This document shows, piece by piece, positions 19,817 through 29,640 of a DNA stretch of 64,000 bases (its first letter is position 1; the number at the start of each line of letters is the position of its first letter). Position numbers and translations under genes: made by a program. The DNA comes from Bufo bufo (taxonomy: Eukaryota; Chordata; Amphibia; Anura; Bufonidae): assembly GCF_905171765.1 (NCBI RefSeq), contig NC_053395.1:185708156-185772155 (forward strand). Reading direction: 5' to 3'. The notes under the pieces were generated by a model. That model was not told where the DNA came from. It searched no databases and saw nothing but the letters and a program-made list of their open reading frames with translations.

Positions 19817-20674
19817 ATGTTGTTCCGCACTGTGGAAAATCTCAGAGGACGTGGTCGGAAGCCAAAAGTGACACCTGTGCTGGCCAGGAGGATAGTTAGA
19901 GAGGTGAAAAAGAATCCAAGGATCACCACCAAGGCCATCCTGGTGAATCTGGGCTCTGCTGGTGGCAATGTCAAGGCAGACAATCCAACGGACACTGCAG
20001 ACAGTTGGGTTCCACTTCTCCAGATAAGGCACACAAAAGCTCTCTTGGCCTTTGCAAAAGCTCATCTGGACAAAGAAGAAGACTTCTGGTCTTCTGTGTT
20101 ATGGTCAGATGAAACAAAAATTTAATTGTTTGGTCACAATGATGTTTCCTTCATTTGACGTAAAAAAGGAGAAGCCTTCAACCCAAAGAACACCATCCAC
20201 ATTGTCAAACATGGTGGTGGGAACCTAATGCTTTGGGAGTGTTTTTCAGCCAATGGACCAGGGAACCTAATCACACTAAACGGCACCATGAAAAAAGAGC
20301 AATACATGAGGATTCTCAACTACAACATCAGGCAGTCTGCAGAGAAACTTGGCCTTGGGCACCAGTGGACATTTCAGCATGACAATGACCCAAAACACAC
20401 AGCAAAAGTGGTGAAGAAATGGTTAGCAGACAGGAACATTAACGTTTTGGAGTGGCCCAGCCAGAGTCCACACTTCAATCCAATTGAGAATCTGTGGAGG
20501 GAGCTAAAGATCAGGGTGATGGCAAGAAGACCCTCCAACCTCAAAGATTTGGAGCTCATTGCTAAAGATGAATGGGCAAAAATACCTGTGGAGACCTGCA
20601 AAAAGCTGGTCCGCAATTATAGGAAGCGTTTGATTGCTGTAATAGCCAATAAAGGCTTTTCTACTGATTATTGA
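19817..20674 (+). pseudogene. Tc1-family transposase relic (DD34E)
   Basis: The first part starts within the DNA-binding domain (RGRGRKPKVTP ... RITTKAILV), so roughly the first 50 residues are gone, and a further piece is missing after LGSAGG. The catalytic residues are visible: D in WSDETKI, D in FQHDNDPKHT and E in HFNPIENLW, with 34 residues between the last two, as in Tc1. Stops occur at about 20122 and 20157 before the frame continues to 20674 (ends NKGFSTDY). The enzyme would cut and paste its element at TA; this copy is dead. Confidence 0.87.
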
Positions 20675-20843
20675 GAAGGGTATGAATAATTTTGGACTGG
20701 ACACTTTTTGCTCAAATGTAAATAAAAGCTGAGAAATGTTATTTTTCCCACAATAATGCCTCCTGTACATCGTCTTATTATCTTTTGGGAGACACCTATG
20801 TCATTTCCCATCAAAAAATTACTTGCTGGTTGAATAAAAGTAA

Positions 20844-21586
20844 GGGCTCTTTCACACTTGCGTTCTTGTCTTCCGGCATAGAGTTCCGTCGTCGGGGCTC
20901 TATGCCGGAAGAATCCTGATCAGTTTTATCCTAATGCATTCTGAATGGAGAGAAATCCGTTCAGGATGCATCAGGATGTCTTCAGTTCCGGACCGGAACG
21001 TTTTTTGGCCGGAGAAAATACCGCAGCATGCTGCGCTTTTTGCTCCGGCCAAAAATCCTGAACACTTGCCGCAAGGCCGGATCCGGACTTAATGCCCATT
21101 GAAAGGCCTTAAGCTAAACGTCGTTTCGGCGCGTTGCCGGATCCGACGTTTAGCTTTTTCTGAATGGTTACCATGGCTTCCAGGACGCTAAAGTCCAGTT
21201 TGCCATGGTAAAGTGTAGTGGGGAGCAGGGGGAGCAGTATACTTACCGTCCATGCGGCTCCCAGGGCGCTTCGGAGTGATGTCAGGGCGCCCCACGCTCA
21301 TGGATGACGTGTCGCATGGATCACGTCATCCATGCGCATGGGGCGCTCTGACATCATTCTGGAGCGCCCCGGGAGCCGCACGGACTGTAAGTATACTGCT
21401 CCCCACTACTACTACGGCAACCAGGACTTAAATAGCGTCCTGGGTGCCATAGCAACACTGAACGCATTTTGAAGACGGATCCGTCTTCAAATGCTTTCAG
21501 TTCACTTGCGTTTTTCCGGATCCGGCGTGTAATTCCGGCAAATGGAGTACATCCTGGATCCGGACAACGCAAGTGTGAAAGAGCCC
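20844..21586. mobile_element. Harbinger-type MITE in the right Tc1 repeat (743 bp)
   Basis: Ends GGGCTCTTTCACACTTGCG and CGCAAGTGTGAAAGAGCCC are perfect inverted repeats with TAA on both sides (20841-20843, 21587-21589). The interior has long inverted segments around 21170-21450 (e.g. CATGCG and GGGCGC words). Confidence 0.86.
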
Positions 21587-21637
21587 TAACTTTAATTCAA
21601 ACTTTGCCAGGGGTATAAATAATTATGGGCAGCACTG

Positions 21638-21712
21638 TATATGGGGTACAGCACAGTGTATACTGGGTGCAGGGTCAGTGTATACAGTTATATGGGGGTA
21701 CAGCCTGTGCCT
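21638..21712 (+). repeat. 51-bp minisatellite, continuation after Tc1
   Basis: TATGGGGTACAGCACAGTG and the following bases continue the unit that was cut at 18746. This shows that the array predates the Tc1 insertion. Confidence 0.85.
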
Positions 21713-22576
21713 CATATAACTACACACTGACCCTGTAACCGCCAGCTTTCCCTGATACACATGTAACTAATGGATCAAACATGTCTGACCACAGGATTAC
21801 AGAACAGGACCACTCTAGAGTCTAGACTGTATGTAAAGGGAACCTCTCACCACTCCGGACATGTCCTTTTTGGTAAATAGTTATATTCTGCATGGAATTG
21901 CAATCCTGGAACATTTATCCTTATGCCATTCTTCTTCAATTCTTGCTAGACGTTTATGGATAAAGTTACCAGTTGGGGGGTGTTCCTGCACAGTCTGTCA
22001 GTGTCCAATCAATCCAGCAGGTGGTAGACTGTGTAGGAACACCCCCACCCCACCCAAGTGGTACCTCTCACCTCGCCCTTTATCCATAACTTTCTAGCAG
22101 GAATAAGAGAAGAACAGCACAAGTTACGACAGCTCCGCATTAATGGTGCTTATTTTATTGTCGGAGACTTGTTCTTTAATAAAATCATAGCACAAGTTAC
22201 AACAGAATCTGGTAACACATCAGATAATGGATTCACCATACCAGTGCAAGGAGTACATCAGCTGTGTATCTCAAGAGGTTCTGAATCAGCTGAGGAATGT
22301 GGGATCTGCATATCGTATACAAAGCATTTCTCTTTAATAGCTGCAGTCACACCTCTCCCTAATTCACCACATCTCACTAATGTACATCGAGGGCATTGAT
22401 TTCTCCGACCATCCACAGTGCAGAGACCTTGATCCCCAGGAAATAACAATGGACAAGGGCAGGCTCCCCGCCAGGAGGAGACGGATCAGCACCGCTGCTG
22501 TCCATCACCTCAGGACCCGTCTGATGTTCACACATCACCATGCAGCACAACAAACAGCCCTTCATTAGCAGGCATG
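21713..22576. other. no gene; local inverted repeat
   Basis: Positions 21945-22100 form an imperfect hairpin: GTTTATGGATAAAGTTACC and GGGGTGTTCCTGCACAGTCT pair with AGACTGTGTAGGAACACCCC and TTTATCCATAACTTTCTAG. It probably is a TTAA-type MITE remnant (left edge near AAAGGGAACCTCTCACC at 21836). Beyond it nothing is recognised. Confidence 0.45.
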
Positions 22577-23399
22577 GGGGCACGCAGCACGGCACTCACG
22601 TCATGCATGCAGCACGGCAACCACGTCATGCATGCAGCACGGCAACCACGTCATGCATGCAGCACGGCAACCACGTCATGCATGCAGCACGGCAACCACG
22701 TCATGCATGCAGCACGGCAACCACGTCATGCATGCAGCACGGCAACCACGTCATGCATGCAGCACGGCAACCACGTCATGCATGCAGCACGGCAACCACG
22801 TCATGCATGCAGCACGGCAACCACGTCATGCATGCAGCACGGCAACCACGTCATGCATGCAGCACGGCAACCACGTCATGCATGCAGCACGGCAACCACG
22901 TCATGCATGCAGCACGGCAACCACGTCATGCATGCAGCACGGCACTCACGTCATGCATGCAGCACGGCACTCACGTCATGCATGCAGCACGGCACTCACG
23001 TCATGCATGCAGCACGGCACTCACGTCATGCATGCAGCACGGCACTCACGTCATGCATGCAGCACGGCACTCACGTCATGCATGCAGCACGGCACTCACG
23101 TCATGCATGCAGCACGGCACTCACGTCATGCATGCAGCACGGCACTCACGTCATGCATGCAGCACGGCACTCACGTCATGCATGCAGCACGGCACTCACG
23201 TCATGCATGCAGCACGGCACTCACGTCATGCATGCAGCACGGCACTCACGTCATGCATGCAGCACGGCACTCACGTCATGCATGCAGCACGGCACTCACG
23301 TCATGCATGCAGCACGGCACTCACGTCATGCATGCAGCACGGCACTCACGTCATGCATGCAGCACGGCACTCACGTCATGCATGCAGCACGGCACTCAT
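22577..23399 (+). repeat. 25-bp minisatellite, about 33 units
   Basis: The unit is TCATGCATGCAGCACGGCA followed by ACCACG or CTCACG. One CTC unit is followed by 13 ACC units and then 19 CTC units, all otherwise almost identical. Because 25 is not a multiple of 3 and no frame contains a stop, all three forward frames stay open for 260-310 codons with the same repeating peptide; these are not genes. Each unit carries CACGTCATG (a CRE half-site ACGTCA) and ATGCAT. The near identity suggests recent expansion. Confidence 0.95.
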
Positions 23400-23668
23400 C
23401 ACAGGAACAGCTGTACATGACACACATCTCACATATGTGGCACTCTAGTGACAACTATGGCAGCAGCTCACCATTGTCATCCTATGTGCAGAAGTCACAT
23501 CATAGGTGCAGCACATAACGGTATCAACATACAAGCAGCACGTTAGTGTTACCTTCTATATGACATAAAAGTCAGCAGCACCTTAGTTTTACCATATGTA
23601 GCATAGTAGTCACATCATACATGCAGCATGGTAGTATAATATATGTAGGCCAGCAGCCACATCACACG
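23400..23668 (+). repeat. degenerate flank of the minisatellite
   Basis: Words such as GCAGCAC, GTCACATCATA and ATGCAGCA recur at irregular spacing, as if old 25-bp units had decayed (for example 23612-23640). No gene. Confidence 0.55.
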
Positions 23669-23972
23669 TGTATACAGGTATTCAGGGTACAGCAGTGTAT
23701 AGTTATACGGTGTACAGCACTGTGTATACTGGGTGCAGGGTCAGTGTATACAGGTATACGGTGTACAGCACTGTGTATACTGGGTGCAGGGTCAGTGTAT
23801 ACGGTGTACAGCACTGTGTATACTGGGTGCAGGGTCAGTGTATACAGGTATACGGTGTACAGCACTGTGTATACTGGGTGCAGGGTCAGTGTATACGGTG
23901 TACAGCACTGTGTATACTGGGTGCAGGGTCAGTGTATACAGGTATACGGTGTACAGCACTGTGTATACTGGT
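23669..23972 (+). repeat. 51/41-bp minisatellite, second array
   Basis: Units like those at 18330 (GTACAGCACTGTGTATACTG, GGGTGCAGGGTCAGTGTATA) recur, alternating longer units with AGGTATACG and shorter ones lacking it. The array sits inside the 25/28-bp repeat field. Confidence 0.88.
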
Positions 23973-23989
23973 GAAGCCCAGCACAGTCA

Positions 23990-24345
23990 CTCACATCATA
24001 CATGTAAGCCCGGCACAGTCACATCATACATGTAAGCCCGGCACAGTCACATCATACAGGTAAGCCCGGCACAGTCACATCATACATGTAAGCCCGGCAC
24101 AGTCACATCATACATGTAAGCCCGGCACAGTCACATCATACATGTAAGCCCGGCACAGTCACATCATACATGTAAGCCCGGCACAGTCACATCATACATG
24201 TAAGCCCGGCACAGTCACATCATACATGTAAGCCCGGCACAGTCACATCATACATCTAGCCCAGCAGTCACATCATACATGTAGCCCAGCAGTCACATCA
24301 TACATGTAGCCCAGCAGTCACATCATACATGTAGCCCGGCTGCAC
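23990..24345 (+). repeat. 28-bp minisatellite followed by 25-bp units
   Basis: About nine units of TAAGCCCGGCACAGTCAC + ATCATACATG (28 bp) are followed by about four units of TAGCCCAGCAGTCACATC + ATACATG (25 bp). Alignment of the words AGC-C and TCA-ATCAT-CAT suggests a common origin with the 22577-23399 array. Confidence 0.88.
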
Positions 24346-24395
24346 CCATGTGTAGAAGGTACCTTTTATCTAGACAGGCAATCCACTCTGCAGAG

Positions 24396-24725
24396 GAGGA
24401 GGAATGAGAAGCGTGAACAGCGACCATGACGGGAGCTCTGCCAGCCCGGGGCTCGTGCACCGTCCGCACCGCTACAAGCTCCTGCACCGAGGGCTCCGCG
24501 CACCGCCGCTCAATGGGCTTTTCTTTTTTTTTTTTTTGTTCTGATTTTTATGCAACCAAAAAACGAGCAAATTCCCGCCTTGTGTCTGAATATGTCACAT
24601 AGTAGTGTGAGCGGACTGCGGCGGCGGAGGCGGGCACACTGCGGACCCGAGCGGCTGCTGCTGCTGCCTCAACTCTGAGGAGAAGCGGGCGGGGGATGGG
24701 CCGAGGGGCCGCGAGCGCCGGCTAC
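24396..24725. promoter_or_regulatory. CpG-rich island, candidate host promoter
   Basis: In an otherwise CpG-poor setting this stretch is dense in CpG and GGCGG words (CGGCGGCGGAGGCGGGC, GCGGGCGGGGGATG, GGGGCCGCGAGCGCCGG). An E2F-like TTCCCGCC lies at 24572-24579 and Sp1-like GGGCGG at 24689-24694. No transposon ends, inverted repeats or family matches were found. This is how a vertebrate CpG-island promoter looks. Strand and gene are unknown; no exon with a convincing splice site was found, so the gene, if any, lies mostly outside what I can read. Confidence 0.5.
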
Positions 24726-24823
24726 AGGACCTCACACGGTCCAATCTTTCCCCATAAGAAGATGGAAGTTGCTTTGCTTTTTCCTCAGCTGTCTGCCACT
24801 TGCTTGCAGCCGACTAGCCTTTA

Positions 24824-25065
24824 TAACCGTGTACACAACCATACATGTACTGTACACACATATGTATGCTTCATACTCGTCATATACACAAACATAACTG
24901 AGCCACAAAAAATATGTGTGTGTGTGTATATATATACACACACATACACACTGAACTATACTGTACACATGCTATACAAACATGAATACACACACAATGC
25001 AAAAAAGACTTGCTCATCCAATGCATGTATATATACACAAGAGTGGTTTACTGTACACACACTGT
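24824..25065. repeat. TG/TA/CA dinucleotide-rich tract
   Basis: Positions about 24915-24960 read (TG)n-(TA)n-(CA)n, a self-complementary microsatellite. Short TACACA-type words extend on either side. Confidence 0.8.
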
Positions 25066-25613
25066 ACAGAAATAAAAAGAAAGAATGGCAGTTACACTTT
25101 AAATGTCCATGATTGGCGTTATCCCTGATCGTGGACAATGCCTCAGAGTATCTGTTGTGTAAAACAGCAGGCACCCAGCAGCTATGGCACCCACTCAGCT
25201 CAGAAGATCAGCTGTTTTTAGAAGCTTTGGCTCCAGAACCAGGCACAGGAACTACAGATCTCTGTCCGCTGTGCGTTGTGGCAGTGCTGCTTCTATTCAA
25301 GTGGTAGAGCTGTGTAGTTCCAGGGTCTCAACCTCTGAAAACAGCTGATCAGAAGCTGGACCCTGCTGATCTGATATTGCTTACCTATCCCGAGGCTAGC
25401 ACATCAATAGGTAAGTCCCAGAAAACCCTTTAACTGTACCTTTCATTACAAAAGGATCCAGCAAAAATAATAATATACATTTTAGAAATTGTGCATTTTA
25501 TGTTTTTCCTATGGTAGTCAAAGTATAGACCAGTAGTTGCATATTTATGGGGTATACATTCAGTGGAACTTAGTGGCAGTGAAGTGACTTCCTATGATAA
25601 TCACTGTGCGTTA
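25066..25613. other. no feature recognised
   Basis: A short hairpin pairs CAGCTGTTTTTAGAAGCTT with later TCTGAAAACAGCTGATC, but no gene, RNA or complete mobile element could be supported. Confidence 0.4.
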
Positions 25614-25974
25614 GGCCTCATGCGCACGAAACGTTGTATGCCCGTGGCCGGATTGCGGCCCGCATACGGCAGGTCCGCAATACACGGGCACTGGCCCGTG
25701 TGCACTCTGCATAACGGATGCGGACCCATTCACTTGAATAGGTCCGCAATCACAGAGATGCGGAACGGAAGCACTACGGAGTGCTTCCATGGTGTTTCTG
25801 TCCGTGCCTCCGCACCGCAAAAAAATAGAACTTGTTCTATTTTTTTGCGGTGCGGACGGATCACGGACCAATTCAAGTTGAATCGGTCTCGATCCGTCCC
25901 AGCCGCCGTACCGATGTTGCCCGTGCGGTCACCAATGCACGGAACGGATGCACAAGGTTTGTGTGCAAGAGGCC
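25614..25974. mobile_element. Harbinger-type MITE (361 bp)
   Basis: Ends GGCCTCATGCGCACGAAACG and TTTGTGTGCAAGAGGCC are flanked by TTA (25611-25613, 25975-25977). The interior contains paired AAAAAAATAGAAC / GTTCTATTTTTTTG segments. Confidence 0.8.
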
Positions 25975-25977
25975 TTA

Positions 25978-26399
25978 ATGGGTCTTCAGTAGAGCCATAA
26001 GCAGGACCATGGACAGCGAACACTGTTGTGACGTGGCATTGTATGGGAAGTTAACTGTTATCAAGGGAAAAATCCACCTCAAACTGAGCATATTGATATG
26101 ATGTCACATAACATGAAAATGTAGGGGGTTTACACGCTTAATCTGTGTTAATTCTATGAATGGCAGATAGTACGGCCCCATAGTAAAATTTTGTATAGAC
26201 CCTGCAAGTCAAGATTTCTGAAAAGTGAGCTTTTTTTAAGATAAAAATAGTCATTTCAAAAAAGTGAAAAGGGGGCTTTATAAATATGGCGCTCATTCTA
26301 AACATCATATTTATAAATGCATTATATTTACAACAACTGGTATAAACACATTCATAAATATCCCCATGCAGCTCTAAATCCAACAGGAGGTTATAACAC
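25978..26399. other. no feature recognised
   Basis: AT-rich single-copy-looking sequence; no open frame, repeat end or RNA motif is convincing. Confidence 0.4.
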
Positions 26400-26520
26400 T
26401 GGCTACCTACAGCCACCACTAGGGGGAGTTCAGCGCATAGGGATTTATATAATTACCATTGAAGTCAATGGAAGCTGTCAAAATCTCATATCATTTAGCT
26501 CCCTCTAGTGGTGGCTGCGT
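26400..26520. mobile_element. short MITE with inverted CTCF-like ends
   Basis: The ends are inverted: CAGCCACCACTAGGGGGAG (26410-26428) and CTCCCTCTAGTGGTGGCTG (26499-26517). Between them lies a smaller palindrome, ACCATTGAAGTCAATGGAA. CCACTAGGGGGAG resembles the CTCF core, so the MITE carries two such motifs in opposite orientation. The target duplication was not resolved. Confidence 0.6.
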
Positions 26521-27289
26521 AAAATGTAGTGGATTTGTTTCCAGAAGCAGAAGACAACATTTGCTGCTGCCCCACCTTGCAATGGCGTTGGTGGCCTCCA
26601 TAATAGGTGTGCCCCTGGTGAATGGTCTGCAGCACTGTATAGAGAATCCCCAACTCCTATAGACCTTGTTTTCCATGGTGCAGTACACTAAGAATTCATT
26701 AGCTTATATACATTAAATTGACTGCGGCTTTAAATAGCTTGGAAAATTCCGGACAACGATGTCATAGTTTTAGATTAGAAAAATCTGATAGGATAACGGA
26801 CCTGATTTGAGTTAATTAGAGGTCTCTCTGTGGCAGGGAGGGACTCGGAACCTAAAGTGGCCCTGGAAAGAACCCCATGTGGCCCCATGTTGTAGGCGAG
26901 TCCAAATTGTCAGAAGGCAGGAAAACACAACCACATGTAGGCAGAGAGAACAGAAGTAGGCAAGGCCTGCAATAACACAGTGCAGCACAAAATACCGTCC
27001 CAACAGAACCAAATACCACAATGCAGCCCAAAATACTGTCCTATCACCATACTGAGGACGGTGAATTCAGGAGGGCACCTGCAGCTGCTGGCCAGGTGCA
27101 CAAGTACCTGACGCTCCTAGTATTAATTAATGCTGAGAGCATCAGATCGTTAGGTTTCTGAGCAGCGGTCGTGAAGAGGGCTCCCTCTGAGAGTCAGCCC
27201 ACCAGGAAATCTCCCTGTAGGGTATATGGCCAGTCCGCACCTGACCTGTGCCAATATTTTAAGGTCTACCTTCAAGGCTTGCCTCTTTA
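26521..27289. repeat. dispersed repeat segment, no gene
   Basis: Positions 26826-27110, read on the minus strand, resemble 33765-33960 on the plus strand (shared GTATTTTGTGCTGC and AGGC-TGCCTACTTCTG). The two are therefore copies of one unnamed repeat. The remainder shows nothing recognisable. Confidence 0.45.
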
Positions 27290-27850
27290 CTTGACATCAT
27301 GGGAAATTGGGAAAATCAAAAACAATCAGCCAAGACATCAGAAAAAAGAATTGTCAATCTTCACAATTCTGGCATATCTTTGGGAACAATATCCAAAGGA
27401 ACCACCTTCAACTGTTCAAATATGACCTGAAAGGCCGTTCAGCAAAGAAGAAGCCACTGCCCCAAAGCTGCCATAGAAAAAAAGGCAGTTTATAGTTTGT
27501 AACTGCACAAAGATCTTACTCTTTGGAAGCCTGTCTTCTGGTTTGATGGAAAAAAAAAAATGTTTGGCCATAATGACCATCGTTATGTATGAAGGAAAAA
27601 CGAAGGAGGCTTGCAAGCCAAAGAAAGCTATCCCAACGGTGAACCACGGGTGTGGCAGCATGGGGGTGCTTTGCTGCAGGAGGACTGGTGCACTTCTCAT
27701 AGTAATAGAAGGTATTATGAGGAAGGAATCATGTGGAGATATTGAGGAAACATCTCAAACCATCAGCCATGAAGTTAAAGCCTAGAAACAAATAGGTCTT
27801 ACAAATGTACAATGACCCCCCAAGGATGCTTCCAAAGTTGTGCCAAAATG
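27290..27850 (+). pseudogene. old Tc1/mariner transposase relic
   Basis: Reading across frames gives Tc1-like phrases, including KKTISQDIRKKNCQSS (27310-27355), LKGRSAKKKPLPQ (27430-27470) and KPKKAIPTVNHGCGSMGV (27618-27670), in the order found in Tc1 transposases. Many stops and shifts are present, and the catalytic acidic residues could not all be placed. No terminal repeats were recognised. It is an inactive fragment. Confidence 0.5.
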
Positions 27851-27856
27851 GTTTAA

Positions 27857-28482
27857 AGGCTATGTACACCTATGGGCCATTTTTTTTTTTCTGATTGTAT
27901 TTTACTCGTCTGGGGCTAAAAAAATAATAATTTTCAATTGGTCTTTATTACAAATATTGAGCGATTCTGTCGCAAAGTGTTTTTCTAGCTGTGTGCATCC
28001 TACTTTCACTTTGTGCCATCTAAAAACCCTTATATCTAAACTACGAAGAAGTCATAAACACTAGTTAGGCCACATACTAATCAGTAAGATAAGGATTGAG
28101 CTATAATGAGTGTTTATAATGTCAGAGAGCAGAGATAAGGAGCCTGTCAGCTCCCTGACTGATGGAAAAGATACAAAATCCAGGTCCCTCTATTAGAGCA
28201 GGGATGGCCAACCTGAGGCTCTCCAGATGTTGCAAAACTACAACTCCCAGCATGCCCAGACTGCCAACAGCTATCAGCCTACAGCAGGGCATGGTGGGAA
28301 TTGTAGTTTTACAACAGCTGGAGAGCCTCAGGTTGGCCACCCCTGTATTAGAGCATCTCAGCACTGTACAGAAAAAAGGATTCCATATTTTTAATAAAGA
28401 CCAATTGAATAAATGTTTTTTAGCTCATAATGAGTACAATGCACTAATTTTAAAAAATTGCATCCGAAGGTGTATATAGCCT
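27857..28482. mobile_element. TTAA MITE (626 bp) hosting a hAT MITE
   Basis: Ends AGGCTATGTACACCT and AGGTGTATATAGCCT are inverted, with TTAA at 27853-27856 and 28483-28486. The hAT-like MITE at 28199-28345 was inserted into it later. Confidence 0.82.
28199..28345. mobile_element. hAT-like MITE (147 bp)
   Basis: Near-palindrome CAGGGATGGCCAACCTGAGG ... AGGTTGGCCACCCCTG with an exact 8-bp target duplication, TATTAGAG (28191-28198, 28346-28353). Third copy of the family seen at 879 and 14189. Confidence 0.88.
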
Positions 28483-28494
28483 TTAACCCCTTAA

Positions 28495-28743
28495 AGAGGA
28501 CCTTTCACTAGTGTACAAACTAAAAACTAACTATATCTGTGGGCAGAGCGGCACCCAGGGGTCCCCCTGCACTTACTAGTATGTCTGGGCGCCGCTCCGT
28601 TCACCCGGTATAGGCTCCGGTGTCTGCAGCTCCGTCTGTTGTACTGGACTGATTTTTTTGTATAAGTGCAGGGGGACCCCTGGGTGCCGCTCTGCCCACA
28701 GATATAGTTAGTTTTTAGTTTGTACACTAGTGAAAGGTCCTCT
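28495..28743. mobile_element. TTAA MITE (249 bp)
   Basis: Ends AGAGGACCTTTCACTAGTG and CACTAGTGAAAGGTCCTCT are perfect inverted repeats with TTAA on both sides (28491-28494, 28744-28747). It split the sequence CCCCTTAAGGACC, which looks like a piggyBac-type element end. It is related to 19349-19798. Confidence 0.86.
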
Positions 28744-29640
28744 TTAAGGACCCGCACCGTACATGTACGGCGCTGATGGACGTGACATAAGGACCAGCGC
28801 CATACAAATACGGCAGGCTGAACAGGCAGGTGCAGATCAGCAGCAGGAGTCCAGCAGTCACTGATAGCCGGACCCCAGCTATATGCGCCGGCATCGGTGA
28901 AAACACAGATTCCGGCGCATTAACCCTTGCACTGCTGCGATCAGCGCTGACCGCGGCACATGCGGTATCCTGCCGGGTCCAGGGTGGCCATCCCCGCGCT
29001 GCTGTGATGGGGACCCAGTGACAGGGAAGGCAGCCCGATGCCTTCCTTAGGCATCGTGGCTGCCTTCCATGACAGCCTGTGAGATCCAGCCCCCTGGATC
29101 TCACAGGCAGGAAGCTGTAAGTGTATTACAGTGTGTAATACACTTACAGCCAATGCATTACAATACAGAAGTATTGGAATGCATTGTAAAGGGGATCAGT
29201 CCCAGAGTGAGACAAAAATAAAAAGTAAAAAAAACATTGTTTTCCATAATAAAATAAAGTTTCAAGTAAAAAAAAAAAAAAACTTCCAGACCCCAAAATC
29301 AAACACATAAAATTGTAAAAAAAAAATAGAAAAACTCACCTTTAACTCACCTTAGTCCACTTGATCGCGATGCCCGGCATCTCCTTCTGTCTCCTTTACT
29401 GAACAGGACCTGTGGTGAGCATTCATTACAGGTCAAGGACCTGTGGTGACGTCACTCCGGTCATCACATGATCTTTTACCATGGTGATGGATCATGTGAT
29501 GACCGGAGTGACGTCACCACAGGTCCTTGACCTGTAATGAATGCTCACCACAGGTCCTGTTCAGTAAAGAAGGAGACAGAAGGAGATGCCGGGCATCGCG
29601 ATCAAGTGGACTAAGGTGAGTTAAAAAAAAAATTTTAACC
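28744..29640. mobile_element. piggyBac-like non-autonomous element with central palindrome
   Basis: After removing the MITE at 28495-28743, the left edge reads AACCCCTTAAGGACC, like the piggyBac ends of this window, followed by a palindromic CCGTACATGTACGG (28757-28770). The right end near 29637 (TTTTAACCCCTCC) is uncertain. The interior holds a large inverted repeat (29341-29624). Confidence 0.5.
29341..29624. repeat. large near-perfect inverted repeat, two CRE palindromes
   Basis: Arms of about 138 bp mirror each other around 29482 with one 2-3-base gap. The full CRE palindrome TGACGTCA occurs in each arm (29447-29454 and 29509-29516). No coding sequence. Confidence 0.85.

Larger units (their letters stand above)
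18747..21637 (+). mobile_element. Tc1/mariner element nested in the minisatellite
   Basis: The ends CAGTGCTGCCCATAA (18747) and TTATGGGCAGCACTG (21637) are flanked by TA. The terminal inverted repeats are about 200 bp long once later insertions are removed: GTTACTTTTATTCAACCAGC and TTTGGGAGACACCTATG occur in both arms. Removing the element and one TA restores an uninterrupted minisatellite unit (CAGTTATATGGGG). Three MITEs lie inside (18792-19205, 19349-19798, 20844-21586). The transposase is broken. Confidence 0.88.

Noticed and set aside
22540..23518. Three overlapping open frames of 262-314 codons with repeating peptides
   Set aside because: They are produced by a 25-bp tandem repeat that lacks stops in all forward frames; no start context or codon bias supports translation.
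22577..24345. Possible CRISPR array (regular 25-28-bp repeats)
   Set aside because: The units are contiguous with no unique spacers, and the context is vertebrate transposon DNA.
24696..25112. 138-codon frame downstream of the CpG island
   Set aside because: Its second half is translated dinucleotide repeat, and no domain or splice site is recognisable.
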